A DNA stretch of 64,000 nucleotides from Riptortus pedestris. Taxonomy: Eukaryota; Arthropoda; Insecta; Hemiptera; Alydidae. The position numbers and the translations under genes are program-made. The notes beneath the pieces are model-generated. The model had not been told where the DNA came from. It ran no database searches and saw nothing but the letters and a program-made list of their open reading frames with translations. The DNA lies in the NCBI GenBank assembly GCA_019009955.1, contig CM032228.1, positions 259,466,001 through 259,530,000 on the forward strand. Direction: 5' to 3'. Numbering within the stretch: the stretch's first letter is position 1; each line of letters starts with the position of its first letter. Positions 1-11,599 of the stretch are shown here, in pieces.

Positions 1-569
1 TATTTATTTCTGTTTGTAGTGGTCCGACATTTTTGAAAAGGATTACCAATTCAATATTGTTAAAATTAGCATTAATTACTTTTGAATTGGTAGATCTAAA
101 TATCCCAGGGAAATGAGCTGAGATGGACAAGAGATGGCAGAATGCGGTTCGTAGCAATTAGCAATATAGAATATCTCAATCAATTATTATTTATCGATCG
201 CCAATCGATATCTGCAGGTTACCTCCCTTTTCTAGTCAGAGGAACTTTTAGTTTGTGATATAAATGCAAATATGTTCTGTTGATCCCCCCACTCTTCTTT
301 TGTTCTTCCTTTGCTAAAATTTGAGTGATTGAGATAAATATTATTCTGATTCATTACAAGTTACATCACCAGCTATAATAATTAAATTTTCGGTTAAAAT
401 TAATATGTTATTTCAGATGTATTTCATTAATTGTTTTTCTTTCCGGTCTTGAATATATCTGTCCATTTATTCCGCTCTGCGAGTCTGGCTAAACAATACA
501 ATTCAGAAGCTTTCCGTTGTAGAGCTCAATAACTTTTAAAATGACTGAATGATTTCTCAATACCATTTG

Positions 570-571
<2 letters not shown>
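1..571. repeat. AT-rich DNA with a fragment of dispersed family T
   Basis: No gene is visible. About 266-480 is a diverged match to 52905-53090 and, in reverse, to 39050-39165. Shared landmarks are a C-run followed by a CTTCTTTT-type tract, a GTGATTGAG block and CTGATTCATTACAA. This marks it as a fragment of the dispersed repeat called family T here. The rest is unrecognised AT-rich sequence. Confidence 0.5.

Positions 572-623
<52 letters not shown>
572..623. repeat. (TA)n microsatellite
   Basis: An uninterrupted TA dinucleotide run of about 26 repeats. Similar runs border most dispersed repeats in the window. Confidence 0.95.
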
Positions 624-627
<4 letters not shown>

Positions 628-1186
628 TCATATGGGCCTTATTTTGTTTATCTACTAGGAACGGTTAGTAGATGTAAATCTTGCCGCCATTCTAGACTTG
701 TAATAAAATAGGTTGTATGTGTGTCTGCTGCAAAGTGAGTACAACGTGAATAGCAAATATATTAGAATGAGGGGTGTTAATTATAACTACACTGTGTAAT
801 TGTTTATTTAAAGTTGCCAGAGGTCTAATAAAATATACAAACTGTTTCTAATCCCCTGGAGGGAGTTATTTTAATTGAAGAAAGGATCTGATTGTTGGGA
901 GGAGCATTAAGACGTTAGTTGGTCGTTAGTTATGTAGATGTGATGGTAATTGGCCTCCATCCACTCCTTCTCCCAATACATAATTAACTACATTTAAATA
1001 CAACCGTATTTTCAACTTATTCGAAGGCAAGTTCTTCTAACTTTTACTTTAATAAATAATTTATACCTCAGGTCTTAATCTATTCAAGTTTAACAAACTG
1101 GGTTTAAAAACTTCGTAAGGTTTACATCACAAGAAGTATGTTAATCTATACATACATACATGCATATATATACACACATATATATG

Positions 1187-1189
<3 letters not shown>
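624..1189. other. intergenic, nothing recognised
   Basis: AT-rich non-repetitive DNA on inspection. I see no ORF, RNA gene or dispersed repeat that I can support. Confidence 0.5.

Positions 1190-1255
<66 letters not shown>
1190..1255. repeat. compound (CA)n(TA)n microsatellite
   Basis: About 21 CA repeats run directly into about 12 TA repeats. Imperfect TACA/TATA steps precede it from 1150. Confidence 0.95.
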
Positions 1256-1311
1256 TGTTAATCACTATTCGATAAAATTGTATCAGTAACCAACTTTTGC
1301 TGTAATTCAAT

Positions 1312-2257
1312 AGCGGTGGTCAATTTAAAAATTGAAGCGGTAAGAAAACTACACCAGCCCCATCTGTTATCAACTAGGCCAACCAAGGATGCCCCCTGAC
1401 GAGTGCTGAGCTCTATAGCCTACTTGTGCAAACACTTCCTGAGAGGACATCCTTGGGTTCAAAGGGCAAAGATAAGGAACAGGATCAGAACAGATGAGTG
1501 AGTGGGACAACAGGAGAGAGTAGAGCCTCTCATTAGTGGCAGCAATATTAGTTTCTTTCTCAGACCCCTTTTAACAACATGAGTGAGTAAAGGAAGGAGC
1601 ATCCAGGGGGAGACCAGGATGGAGGGAGAAAGAGGGAGACCAGGATGGAGGGAGAAAGAGGGAGACCAGGATGGAGGGAGAAAGAGGGAGACCAGGATGG
1701 AGGGAGAAAGAGGGAGACCAGGATGGAGGGAGAAAGAGGGAGACCAGGATGGAGGGAGAAAGAGGGAGACCAGGATGGAGGGAGAAAGAGGGAGACCAGG
1801 ATGGAGGGAGAAAGAGGGTGACCAGGATGGAGGGAGAAAGAGGGTGACCAGGATGGAGGGAGAAAGAGGGTGACCAGGATGGAGGGAGAAAGAGGGAGAC
1901 CAGGATGGAGGGAGAAAGAGGGAGACCAGGATGGAGGGAGAAAGAGGGAGACCAGGATGGAGGGAGAAAGAGGGAGACCAGGATGGAGGCAGAGCAGCAT
2001 CGAGAACTTCATCACCATATCATCAGCATCCCTTGAAGTAAACATTAATCTACTAACATACTAACACATATCTGCCCTGCAATAGTCCATCACCCAATAT
2101 CATGTAATTCTCCAATACAATATTAATAGTAACAACCGTGTTATACATCAACATGGTTCTCCGGTATCAAATCATATACAACTTCCATGAACCAGCACTT
2201 CTCTTAAAATATTGCAAGTCGTTAGCGGGTAAGGCCGATGGGCTTGTAAACAAGCGG
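1312..2257 (+). mobile_element. solo LTR of a BEL/Pao-type retrotransposon, with target duplication
   Basis: 1317-2252 aligns end to end with the reverse complement of the two 632-bp LTRs at 15612-16243 and 20835-21466. It starts TGGTCAATTT where they start TGTTCAATTT, and it ends CTTGTAAACA after a 4-bp deletion. The pentamer AGCGG flanks both ends (1312-1316 and 2253-2257), a 5-bp target duplication as expected for BEL/Pao. No internal region follows, so it is a solo LTR left by LTR-LTR recombination. It is clearly more diverged than the paired LTRs. It is 936 bp long instead of 632 because of an internal minisatellite. Confidence 0.88.
1612..1993 (+). repeat. 26-bp minisatellite inside the solo LTR, about 14.5 copies
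   Basis: GACCAGGATGG recurs every 26 bp from 1612 to 1976, giving fourteen full units plus a partial one. The only regular change is GGGAGACC versus GGGTGACC in a run of central units. The LTRs at 15.9 and 21.1 kb carry just one copy of the segment. The purine-rich strand has stop-free frames, which are not genes. Confidence 0.95.
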
Positions 2258-2350
2258 ACTGTATTTCAAACTGAATATATAAATTACAAAACATATGATA
2301 TTTATTTTTTTTTTTTAAAAAAAAGAAACAATAATAATATTAAATTATCC

Positions 2351-2445
2351 CACCCTGGCTAGAAAAGGGCGGTAACCTGTAGATAACCCGTCCCGATTAG
2401 CCTACGTTGCAAAAAGTGGACGTTAATAAATAATAATAATAATAT
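2351..2445 (+). mobile_element. SINE 3' fragment with TAA-rich tail
   Basis: It matches the 3' part of the SINE at 34897-35073: a CTGGCTAGAAAAGGG block, a GTAACCTGTAGATAACCCG block, then GTTAATAAATAATAATAAT. The 5' tRNA-like part is absent, as in a 5'-truncated retroposed copy. The TAA repeats mark the 3' end. Confidence 0.7.
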
Positions 2446-2500
2446 TAAATTAAAAAGAAGGCTTGGACCGCTGATCCATCGTAATGTCATATATATATAT

Positions 2501-2610
2501 ACTAGCTAAGGTGAGAACCTTCCCTCGGGAAATCATTAGATGCTGAAGGTTGATGGTATTTCGTTTTGGGCAAGGCTTGAATGTGTACAACTACATTTCC
2601 CGCTTGGGCG
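2501..2610 (-). repeat. diverged end fragment of dispersed family H
   Basis: It begins ACTAGCTAAGG next to a short TA run and continues with a CTGAAGGTTGATGGTATTT block. That is the minus-orientation terminus seen at 55927 and 57437. It is strongly diverged and truncated after about 100 bp. Confidence 0.5.
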
Positions 2611-2744
2611 TATTGTTTTCCAGTAAGAGTTGGGCAGGAGATTTATAAGATAGAAATTTTAGTTTTGAAGAATAAATGGAAATAAGTCGCTAGTCAATCA
2701 GGGTTCACTGTTCGACACACCTCTAGCTAAGTTACCCGGGCTTC

Positions 2745-3866
2745 ACTATAACTTTTTGTTTCACATGTCATAGACACCATAACTTCACTTTATTTGCTTG
2801 TTAGTTTTCACGCATAAACGGCTGAACCGAATTTTATGAAACTTGGTATGTATATTATGGCTAACCCAACTTAGACTTTAGGCGATATTAATAATCTCTG
2901 AAAAGAACCGGAGTGGGGTTATAAAGGATGCCTGAAATTAAAAATAGCGATATTTTGTTTCATATTGATTTTTCGGCAAATGTGCACATAAAAAAAGTTG
3001 TTTATTTTGGATAAATGTGGTGATATTCACTTTTGTGATATAACAAAGTATAAACGAGTATATAAGTGATATAGTAAACGACATATACATTAATAAATAA
3101 TTCGGGAGCCAACATTTTATTGGGCACCAACGATTAAAGCTAACTTAATACAACTCTGTATGCGAATTAGCATAAATTCTTCCATGATTATTAGTTATTA
3201 CAAAACTATTAGGTTGGAACGGGAGTGGGGGTTATAAGGGACGCCTTAAATAAAAATTCACAATATTTCATTTTTTATTTGTTTTAAGGGAAACGTGCAT
3301 ATTACAAAAGTTGTTTACTTTGCCATTTAGAGTTACTTTTGTTTTATCCATTTTTTCGGTAACAATGTATGACGCAAGTGATTTGCGTAGAAATATTGAT
3401 ATGCTTAACAGTTCTTTCCAATATAAACTATAATTATTTATGTAAAGCCATGTTAATTAGACTCAAGCGGGAGTTGAGGTTTCACGTAGGCTAACCCAAA
3501 TAATTGTATTAGTTAACTTCCTTTGAAATGTTGTATTTTTGTATATAATGTTATGCACGGATTGGTTTTATACAGGAAATATGTACATTATAGATGAATT
3601 TAATTCTAATACATGCTACCAATGACTATTATCTGAGTTATTCATGCTGTGTAAAACAGTGGAGAAAGATTGATTTGGGACTAATTTTCGTTTATTCTTT
3701 AGAACTTATTTCATTCCAATTCTCTGTGCCCTACCTCAGCCTTACGGGAGAACCATTAGCCCAGACGGCAAGTGTAGTAGTTCACATTGTAGCCTTGACA
3801 AATAAAAAATACCATCAACATTCAGACTCTAATGATTCCCGAGCCAAGCCGAATACCTTAGCCAGT
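2745..3866 (+). mobile_element. dispersed family H copy (putative non-autonomous Helitron-like)
   Basis: It opens with the CACATGTCATAGACACCATAA block and CGCATAAACGGCTGAACCG. It contains internal units that each start with a GAACCGAA..CTCGGTATG-type block and contain ACGGGAGTGGGGGTTATAAG. It ends with CCGAGCCAAGC, then TACCTTAGCCAG followed by T. Related copies end CTAG|T after a CCCGGGCTTCGCC hairpin, which resembles a Helitron 3' end. No coding capacity is seen. The Helitron assignment is inference. Confidence 0.55.
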
Positions 3867-3904
3867 AAATATCTATAGTTAACAAAGAAATGCCCTACTA
3901 TTGT

Positions 3905-3907
<3 letters not shown>

Positions 3908-3959
<52 letters not shown>
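3908..3959. repeat. (TA)n microsatellite
   Basis: About 26 TA repeats lie just downstream of the family H copy and 120 bp before the 124-bp satellite. Confidence 0.95.
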
Positions 3960-3962
<3 letters not shown>

Positions 3963-4075
3963 ATGATTGCATTTAGTTTTTGCCAAGTGAGAATTATGTA
4001 AAGAAAGTTGGAGTTGAAGTATTTCTAGTGTGGCGGAAGTGTGGTTTGAAAATTGAGTAATGACGCCATGACGCA

Positions 4076-7000
4076 CTTTATCAGAATATTTATCTGGATG
4101 CGTCTCTCAGCTTCAAAGTGGTTTCCCTTGTCGTTGTGGTAGATGGACGGGTGTTGTTGGTAGGAGATCGAGGGTGGATTAGCAGTGCCGAGGGGCCATC
4201 TTTATCAGAATATTTATCTGGATGCGTCTCTCAGCTTCAAAGTGGTTTCCCTTGTCGTTGTGGTAGATGGACGGGTGTTGTTGGTAGGAGATCGAGGGTG
4301 GATTAGCAGTGCCGAGGGGCCATCTTTATAAGAATATTTATCTGGATGCGTCTCTCAGCTTCAAAGTGGTTTCCCTTGTCGTTGTGGTAGATGGACTATC
4401 TGAATATTTATCTGGATGCGTCTCTCAGCTTCAAAGTGGTTTCCCTTGTCGTTGTGGTAGATGGACGTGTGTTGTTGGTAGGAGTGTGAGGGTTGATTCG
4501 AAGTGTCGAGGGGCGATCTTTATCAGAATATTTATCTGGATGCGTCTCTCAGCTTCAAAGTGGTTTCCCTTGTCGTTGTGGTAGATGGACGGGTGTTGTT
4601 GGTAGGAGATCGAGGTTGGATTAGCAGTGGCGAGGGGCCATCTTTATCCGAAGATTTATCCGGATGCGCCTCTCAGCTTCAAATGTGTTTCCCTTGTCGT
4701 TGTGTTAGATGTACGTGTTCTGTTTGTTGTATTTCGAGGTTTGATTTTCAGTGCGGAGGGGCCATCTTTATCAGAATATTTATCGGGATGCGTCTCTCAG
4801 CTTCAAAGTGGTTTCCCTTGTCGTTGTGGTAGATGGACGGGTGTTGTTGGTAGGAGATTGAGGATGGATTAGCAGTGCCGAGGGGCCATCTTTATCAGAA
4901 TATTTATCTGGATACGTCTCTCAGCTTCAAAGTGGTTTCCCTTGTCGTTGTGGTAGATGGACGGGTGTTGTTGGTAGGAGATCGAGGGTGGATTAGCAGT
5001 GTCGAGGGGCCATCTTTATCAGAATATTTATTGGATTAGCAGTGCCGAGGGGCCATTTATCAGAATATTTATCTGGATGCGTCTCTCAGCTTCAAAGTGG
5101 TTTCCCTTGTCGTTGTGGTAGATGGACGGGGGTTGTTGGTAGGAGATCGAGGGTGGATTAGCAGTGCCGAGGGCCCATCTTTATCAGAATATTTATCTGG
5201 ATGCGTCTCTCAGCTTCACCGTGGACGACATTGTCGTAGTTCTAGACGGTCTTCCGTTGTTGGTAGGAGATCGAGGGTGGATTAGCAGTGACGAGGTGCC
5301 ATCTTTATCAGAATATTTATCTGGATGCGTCTCTCAGCTTCAAAGTGGTTTCCCTTGTCGTTGTGGTAGATGGACGGGTGTTGTTGGTAGGAGATCGAGG
5401 GTGGATTAGCAGTGTCGAGGGGCCATCTTTATCAGAATATTTATCTGGATGCGTCTCTCAGCTTCAAAGTGGTTTCCCTTGTCGTTGTGGTAGATGGACG
5501 GGTGTTGTTGGTAGGAGATTGAGGATGGATTAGCAGTGCCGAGGGGCCATCTTTATCAGAATATTTATCTGGATGCGTCTCTCAGCTTCAAAGTGGTTTC
5601 CCTTGTCGTTGTGGTAGATGGACGGGTGTTGTTGGTAGGAGATTGAGGTGGATTAGCAGTGTCGAGGGGCCATCTTTATCAGAATATTTATCTGGATGCG
5701 TCTCTCAGCTTCAAAGTGGTTTCCCTTGTCGTTGTGGTAGATGGACGGGTGTTGTTGGTAGGAGATTGAGGATGGATTAGCAGTGGCGAGGGGCCATCTT
5801 TATCAGAATATTTATCTGGATGCGTCTCTCAGCTTCAAAGTGGTTTCCCTTGTCGTTGTGGTAGATGGACGGGTGTTGTTGGTAGGAGATTGAGGGTGGA
5901 TTAGCAGTGCCGAGGGGCCATCTTTATCAGAATATTTATCTGGATGCGTCTCTCAGCTTCAAAGTGGTTTCCCTTGTCGTTGTGGTAGATGGACGGGTGT
6001 TGTTGGTAGGAGATCGAGGGTGGATTAGCAGTGCCGAGGGGCCATCTTTATCAGAATATTTATCTGGATGCGTCTCTCAGCTTCAAAGTGGTTTCCCTTG
6101 TCGTTGTGGTAGATGGACGGGTGTTGTTGGTAGGAGATCGAGGGTGGATTAGCAGTGGCGAGGGGCCATCTTTATCAGAATATTTATCTGGATACGTCTC
6201 TCAGCTTCAAAGTGGTTTCCCTTGTCGTTGTGGTAGATGGACGGGTGTTGTTGGTAGGAGATTGAGGGTGGATTAGCAGTGCCGAGGGGCCATCTTTATC
6301 AGAATATTTATCTGGATGCGTCCCTCAGCTTCAAAGTGGTTTCCCTTGTCGTTGTGGTAGATGGACGGGTGTTGTTGGTAGGAGATTGAGGGTGGATTAG
6401 CAGTGGCGAGGGGCCATCTTTATCAGAATATTTATCTGGATGCGTCCCTCAGCTTCAAAGTGGTTTCCCTTGTCGTTGTGGTAGATGGACGGGTGTTGTT
6501 GGTAGGAGATCGAGGGTGGATTAGCAGTGGCGAGGGGCCATCTTTATCAGAATATTTATCTGGATGCGTCTCTCAGCTTCAAAGTGGTTTCCCTTGTCGT
6601 TGTGGTAGATGGACGGGTGTTGTTGGTAGGAGATTGAGGATGGATTAGCAGTGGCGAGGGGCCATCTTTATCAGAATATTTATCTGGATGCGTCTCTCAG
6701 CTTCAAAGTGGTTTCCCTTGTCGTTGTGGTAGATGGACGGGTGTTGTTGGTAGGAGATGTATTTATCTGGATGCGTCTCTCAGCTTCAAAGTGGTTTCCC
6801 TTGTCGTTGTGGTAGATGGACGGGTGTTGTTGGTAGGAGATCGAGGGTGGATGAGCAGTGGCGAGGGGCCATCATTATGAGAATATTTATCTCGATGAGT
6901 CTCTCAGCTTCAAAGTGGTTTCCCTTGTCGTTGTGGTAGATGGACGGGTGTTGTTGGTAGGAGATCGAGGGTGGATTAGCAGTGCGAGGGGCCATCTTTA

Positions 7001-8456
7001 TCAGAATATTTATCTGGATGCGTCTCTCAGCTTCAAAGTGGTTTCCCTTGTCGTTGTGGTAGATGGACGGGTGTTGTTGGTAGGAGATCGAGATTAGCAG
7101 TGGCGGGGCCATCTTTATCAGAATATTTATCTGGATGCGTCTCTCAGCTTCAAAGTGGTTTCCCTTGTCGTTGTGGTAGATGGACGGGTGTTGTTGGTAG
7201 GAGATCGAGGGTGGATTAGCAGTGCCGAGGGGCCATCTTTATCAGAATATTTATCTGGATGCGTCTCTCAGCTTCAAAGTGGTTTCCCTTGTCGTTGTGG
7301 TAGATGGACGGGTGTTGTTGGTAGGAGATCGAGGGTGGATTAGCAGTGCCGAGGGGCCATCTTTATCAGAATATTTATCTGGATGCGTCTCTCAGCTTCA
7401 AAGTGGTTTCCCTTGTCGTTGTGGTAGATGGACGGGTGTTGTTGGTAGGAGATCGAGGGTGGATTAGCAGTGCCGAGGGGCCATCTTTATCAGAATATTT
7501 ATCTGGATGCGTCTCTCAGCTTCAAAGTGGTTTCCCTTGTCGTTGTGGTAGATGGACGGGTGTTGTTGGTAGGAGATCGAGGGTGGATTAGCAGTGCCGA
7601 GGGGCCATCTTTATCAGAATATTTATCTGGATGCGTCTCTCAGCTTCAAAGTGGTTTCCCTTGTCGTTGAGGTATATGGACGGGTGTTGTTGGTAGGAGA
7701 TTGAGGATGGATTAGCAGTGCCGAGGGGCCATCTTTATCAGAATATTTATCTGGATGCGTCTCTCAGCTTCAAAGTGGTTTCCCTTGTCGTTGTGGTAGA
7801 TGGACGGGTGTTGTTGGTAGGAGATCGAGGGTGGATTAGCAGTGCCGAGGGGCCATCTTTATCAGAATATTTATCTGGATGCGTCTCTCAGCTTCAAAGT
7901 GGTTTCCCTTGTCGTTGTGGTAGATGGACGGGTGTTGTTGGTAGGAGATCGAGGATGGATTAGCAGTGCCGAGGGGCCATCTTTATCAGAATATTTATCT
8001 GGATGCGTCTCTCAGCTTCAAAGTGGTTTCCCTTGTCGTTGTGGTAGATGGACGGGTGTTGTTGGTAGGAGATTGAGGGTGGATTAGCAGTGCCGAGGGG
8101 CCATCTTTATCAGAATATTTATCTGGATGCGTCCCTCAGCTTCAAAGTGGTTTCCCTTGTCGTTGTGGTAGATGGACGGGTGTTGTTGGTAGGAGATTGA
8201 GGATGGATTAGCAGTGGCGAGGGGCCATCTTTATCAGAATATGTATCTGGATGCGTCCCTCAGCTTCAAAGTGGTTTCCCTTGTCGTTGTGGTAGATGGA
8301 GAAAATAGCAGTGGCGAGGGGCCATCTTTATCAGAATATTTATCTGGATGCGTCCCTCAGCTTCAAAGTGGTTTCCCTTGTCGTTGTGGTAGATGGACGG
8401 GTGTTGTTGGTAGGAGATCGAGGGTGGATTAGCAGCGGCGAGGGGCCATCTTTTAT
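4076..8456 (+). repeat. 124-bp satellite array, about 35 copies
   Basis: The unit contains ATCTTTATCAGAATATTTAT, GCGTCTCTCAGCTTC, CCTTGTCGTTGTGGTAGATG and GGATTAGCAGTGCCGAGG. It repeats every 124 bp; 5907, 6031, 7222 and 7346 are equivalent positions. The first kilobase and a few later units are rearranged or truncated (4396, 4700, 5030, 5220, 6760, 8300), while 7155-8090 is nearly perfect. Because 124 is not a multiple of three, each frame closes after about two units, which yields a ladder of spurious ~81-residue ORFs. Confidence 0.96.
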
Positions 8457-10274
8457 ATCCAGCCGGGAAACAAATAAATTCTAGTAAAAATGTGACACTA
8501 GTTCCATGCTCCTTTATATTTATCACCTTGCTCGACTCGAGGTTTGTTCAGCATTTCAGCTGTGCTAATTCTATCTCAACTATAATGCATTTATCGCTTA
8601 GGGAAGCATACCAAGCGGCATCTAGCAGATGTCGACAGCTAACATCATTTTAACATTCTCAAGCCTATCTTTAAACCATTGCACTAGCAGGGTCGAAACC
8701 TAAGCTGTATTTTAAGTATTATTAAGGGTATTTTAAAAAAAAAAGATAAATGGTGTTCTTATTTAACGAACTTAACAAAAAGTACTTTACTAGTTTTAAC
8801 ATTTTAGTTATTACACACAATGAGATATCAATTTAAATCTATAACATGTTACTAATTTTAGCAATTAACTTTCTTTCTATCTTGGAATAACATTTCATAA
8901 TTTGAAATTCTTTCAATATAAAACCATTTAAAAAAAGGTTTTATTTTTACGGCGGTTGTATCTGCTCGTGGTCCATGAAACGTCAACTTAGCCTACTCTT
9001 ACCAAGACCCAATCCTAAAACAAGATCTTGTCCACACACTACTAGTCAACAGTCTGCAGTAATAAGGGTTACTTGACCTGGCTTTGTCAATAAAGATGGT
9101 CATGTTTGGATTTTGTATGATCTATTCATGTGAGGATATGACTTTATGTAAAGCGATATTTCATTATATTATATGAATATATGTGATTTAATGATGATGC
9201 TTGAAATTGTTCCAAAGGTAGCTGTTACTAACCTTAAGCCCACGTTTTGAATGGCCTCAAGAATGTTTAATTTTAATGGTTATCTCCGGAGAAACCTTAC
9301 TTGCATAGTTTTAAATTGATCTGGGTGGGGGAGATACACCATCATCATAGATATTTGAGTTGGTCTTCTTTTCTTGTTTCCAATTAGTGTCAGCAGATTA
9401 AGGGATTTCTGCACCTTGGGATAGCATTTTAATGTGGAGTAGTCAGGCCAAGAGTGAAGGTTTAGACGACCTGATAAACGTACACTCATAAATATTTCTC
9501 GCAACTGACGAATTATTGCACGACACTGAGGAAAAGAACAATTATTGGGCTTCAATCCTTTCCAATCAATCCATGAGATATATTTCCTGTATAAGATGAG
9601 ACTCGAGAAAAAAACGCCTATTTTATTTATCCCAGTTTATGCTGGAGATAAGTTGTAATGGCTTTGTATTTGATAAGGGGCTTTGATAGAGCTGATGGGA
9701 TGAGGTTAGCAGAGGTAGGGACCTCTTTGGATTTTATGCTTCCTTCGTTTTCCCATCAAATTCCTCCAGCTCTAAACCCATACAGGAAATGAAACATTCC
9801 TCTCTGGGAATTACTCAGATTCTCATTAAATATTCATGGCTCTTGTAGGCATTTTATAATTTATGCATTGCATATGATGTTTAGTTGTGCCCTTACTTAT
9901 TACAAATTAGTTGCTAGGCGATTTTCGAGTCTAGCATAGTCTACTCTTAAACGGTACTTAAGAGCCGCTTCTTTGATCTTTGTGTGCAACCACCGTGTAA
10001 ATGCAAGCCTGATCACAGGAGTAGCAAATTTGATTGCCTTGAAATGCTTTTTTTTAAAGGCGTCACCTGTTTCGATGAACCATTTTGATATATTGTTTAT
10101 TATTCAATAGTTTTAATTAACACACATTGTTTAACCTAATCTAATTTAGTGTTCAATGTGATCTTGTAGAGTAAACGTGTAACACTTTGTGTTTAATAAA
10201 AGTCCTCCTAGTTCACAGGTTTTCTATAGTTCAATTATTTCAATTTATAAGACAAAAGTAACATTTTTAAGTCT
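8457..10274. other. non-repetitive intergenic DNA
   Basis: The longest stretch here without an obvious repeat. A 91-codon frame on the minus strand (9280-9555) has no domain or composition I recognise and is probably chance. An AATAAA at about 10192, upstream of the gypsy gag, could belong to the 5' LTR of that element, but I could not define an LTR. Confidence 0.5.
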
Positions 10275-11144
10275 ATGGGTAAATTACTTCAGCCAGAACG
10301 GCTTGCAATAGAAGCGGATTCACAAACTGCATCACTGGAATGGAACCACTGCTACAAGACGTTTCAAAACTTCTTGCTAACTTACCAAGTAAGTTCAACG
10401 AGAAATTACGCATACTGGTAAATCACGTATCTCCGGTCGTTTACGAGTTAATTAACAAATGCGGTACTTACAATGATGACATTGTCGTCCTAAAGAGTAC
10501 ATTTACAAAGTCGGTGAACGAAGTTTTTGCACGTCACAAGTTAGCAACTAGGCGGCAACAATCTGGCGAATCAGTTACAAATTATTTAGAAGCGATTTCA
10601 AAGCCGTTATTGCCGAGACTAACCGTAATGACTGCATATGAGGCGCTTTCATTGCCGGTCTCCATGAATCCAACATACGCCAAAGATTATTAGAGAGTCC
10701 CAACCTTAGCCTTGATGAAGCCTCGAGACAATAAAGGCCCTAGAGTCGGCAATAGAACAATCCCTTCAGTACCAAGAAGAGTCGGTCGACGCAGTCCGGT
10801 CCCAGATGGCGGGGCCCGTCCGATCGTCTAATTCCTCAGTCCGTTCATCCAAGCCTTGCCAACACTCGTCTAGGTTATCGTCTCAGTCCTCAGAAGGCAG
10901 CTCCGGGAAGGTTGCAGCTGCTGCTAAAAGGAAGTCCCACTTCCTTGTTGCAGCTGCTGCTAAAAGGAAGTGCCACTTCTGCGGGTACGATTACCACCGG
11001 AGGACCTCTTGCTCTGCCCGTGAACAGATCTGTAAAGCCTGTAACAAAATTGGCCACTTTGCCAAAGTTTGTCGTAGTTCTCGAAGGAATTTTGTCAAGG
11101 GCTGTCGGCGCCAAAGGCCCACAAGTGCTGCCGTGTCCGCATAG
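10275..11144 (+). pseudogene. gag: gypsy gag remnant (capsid and zinc knuckles)
   Basis: Gag is the structural protein that packages element RNA. The likely start is ATG 10275 (MGKLLQPERLAIEADSQT). A shift near 10385 moves the capsid into the frame opening at 10340 (INKCGTYNDDIVVLK). A further shift near 10680 and a stop near 10733 break the capsid end. From about 10738 the frame is open again and carries two CX2CX4HX4C knuckles at 10971-11072 (CHFCGYDYH and CKACNKIGHFAKVC). A 36-bp in-frame duplication (10911-10946 and 10947-10982) lies just before the knuckles and duplicates an alanine/lysine stretch. Confidence 0.85.
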
Positions 11145-11159
11145 ACCCATTCTTGTCTC

Positions 11160-11470
11160 AGGAAAGCTATCATTGAAGTTAAAATAAACGGAATAAAAGC
11201 CTGGGCACTTATAGATACAGGGAGTTCACTTAGCTTCATTTCAGAACAGAAAGCTAGGCAGTTGAAAGCTTCTATCTTACCAACTTGTTTAACGGTATCA
11301 ATGGCGTCTACTACTCTGAAATCCACAATTAACAAGGCTTGCAGAGTAGATTTGAAGAAGTCATTTCTACCCCGGAGTAACACTCAATATTCTCTCAGAT
11401 CTTTGTGCGGACGCCATCCTAGGACACGATGTTCTAAGTAGTCATTCCTCTATTCAAATTAAATTTGAGG
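11160..11470 (+). pseudogene. gypsy aspartic protease remnant
   Basis: The frame around 11170-11240 reads ALIDTGSSLSFIS, the retropepsin active-site motif DTGS followed by the usual hydrophobic strand. About 200 bp on, in another frame, LGHDVLSSHSSI matches the region that normally follows the flap. At least one frameshift near 11370 separates them. The protease would cleave the Gag-Pol polyprotein; this copy cannot. Confidence 0.8.
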
Positions 11471-11599
11471 GATCGCCCCAAACAATATCTGTGGGCCATT
11501 ACCATGGCGAGTATTAAGCCAGGAAGACTGTTTAGAAACGTCCCGCGCGATGTGAAGCCTATCGCGATTAAGTCTTGATGTCACTCTGCATCCGATGCC

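Noticed and set aside
4118..8484. Ladder of about 81-codon ORFs
   Set aside because: Same peptide regenerated every 124 bp by the satellite; adjacent ORFs overlap in different frames.
9280..9555. 91-codon minus ORF in the unique 8.5-10.3 kb interval
   Set aside because: No domain, no splice or codon evidence; length is within chance for this composition.
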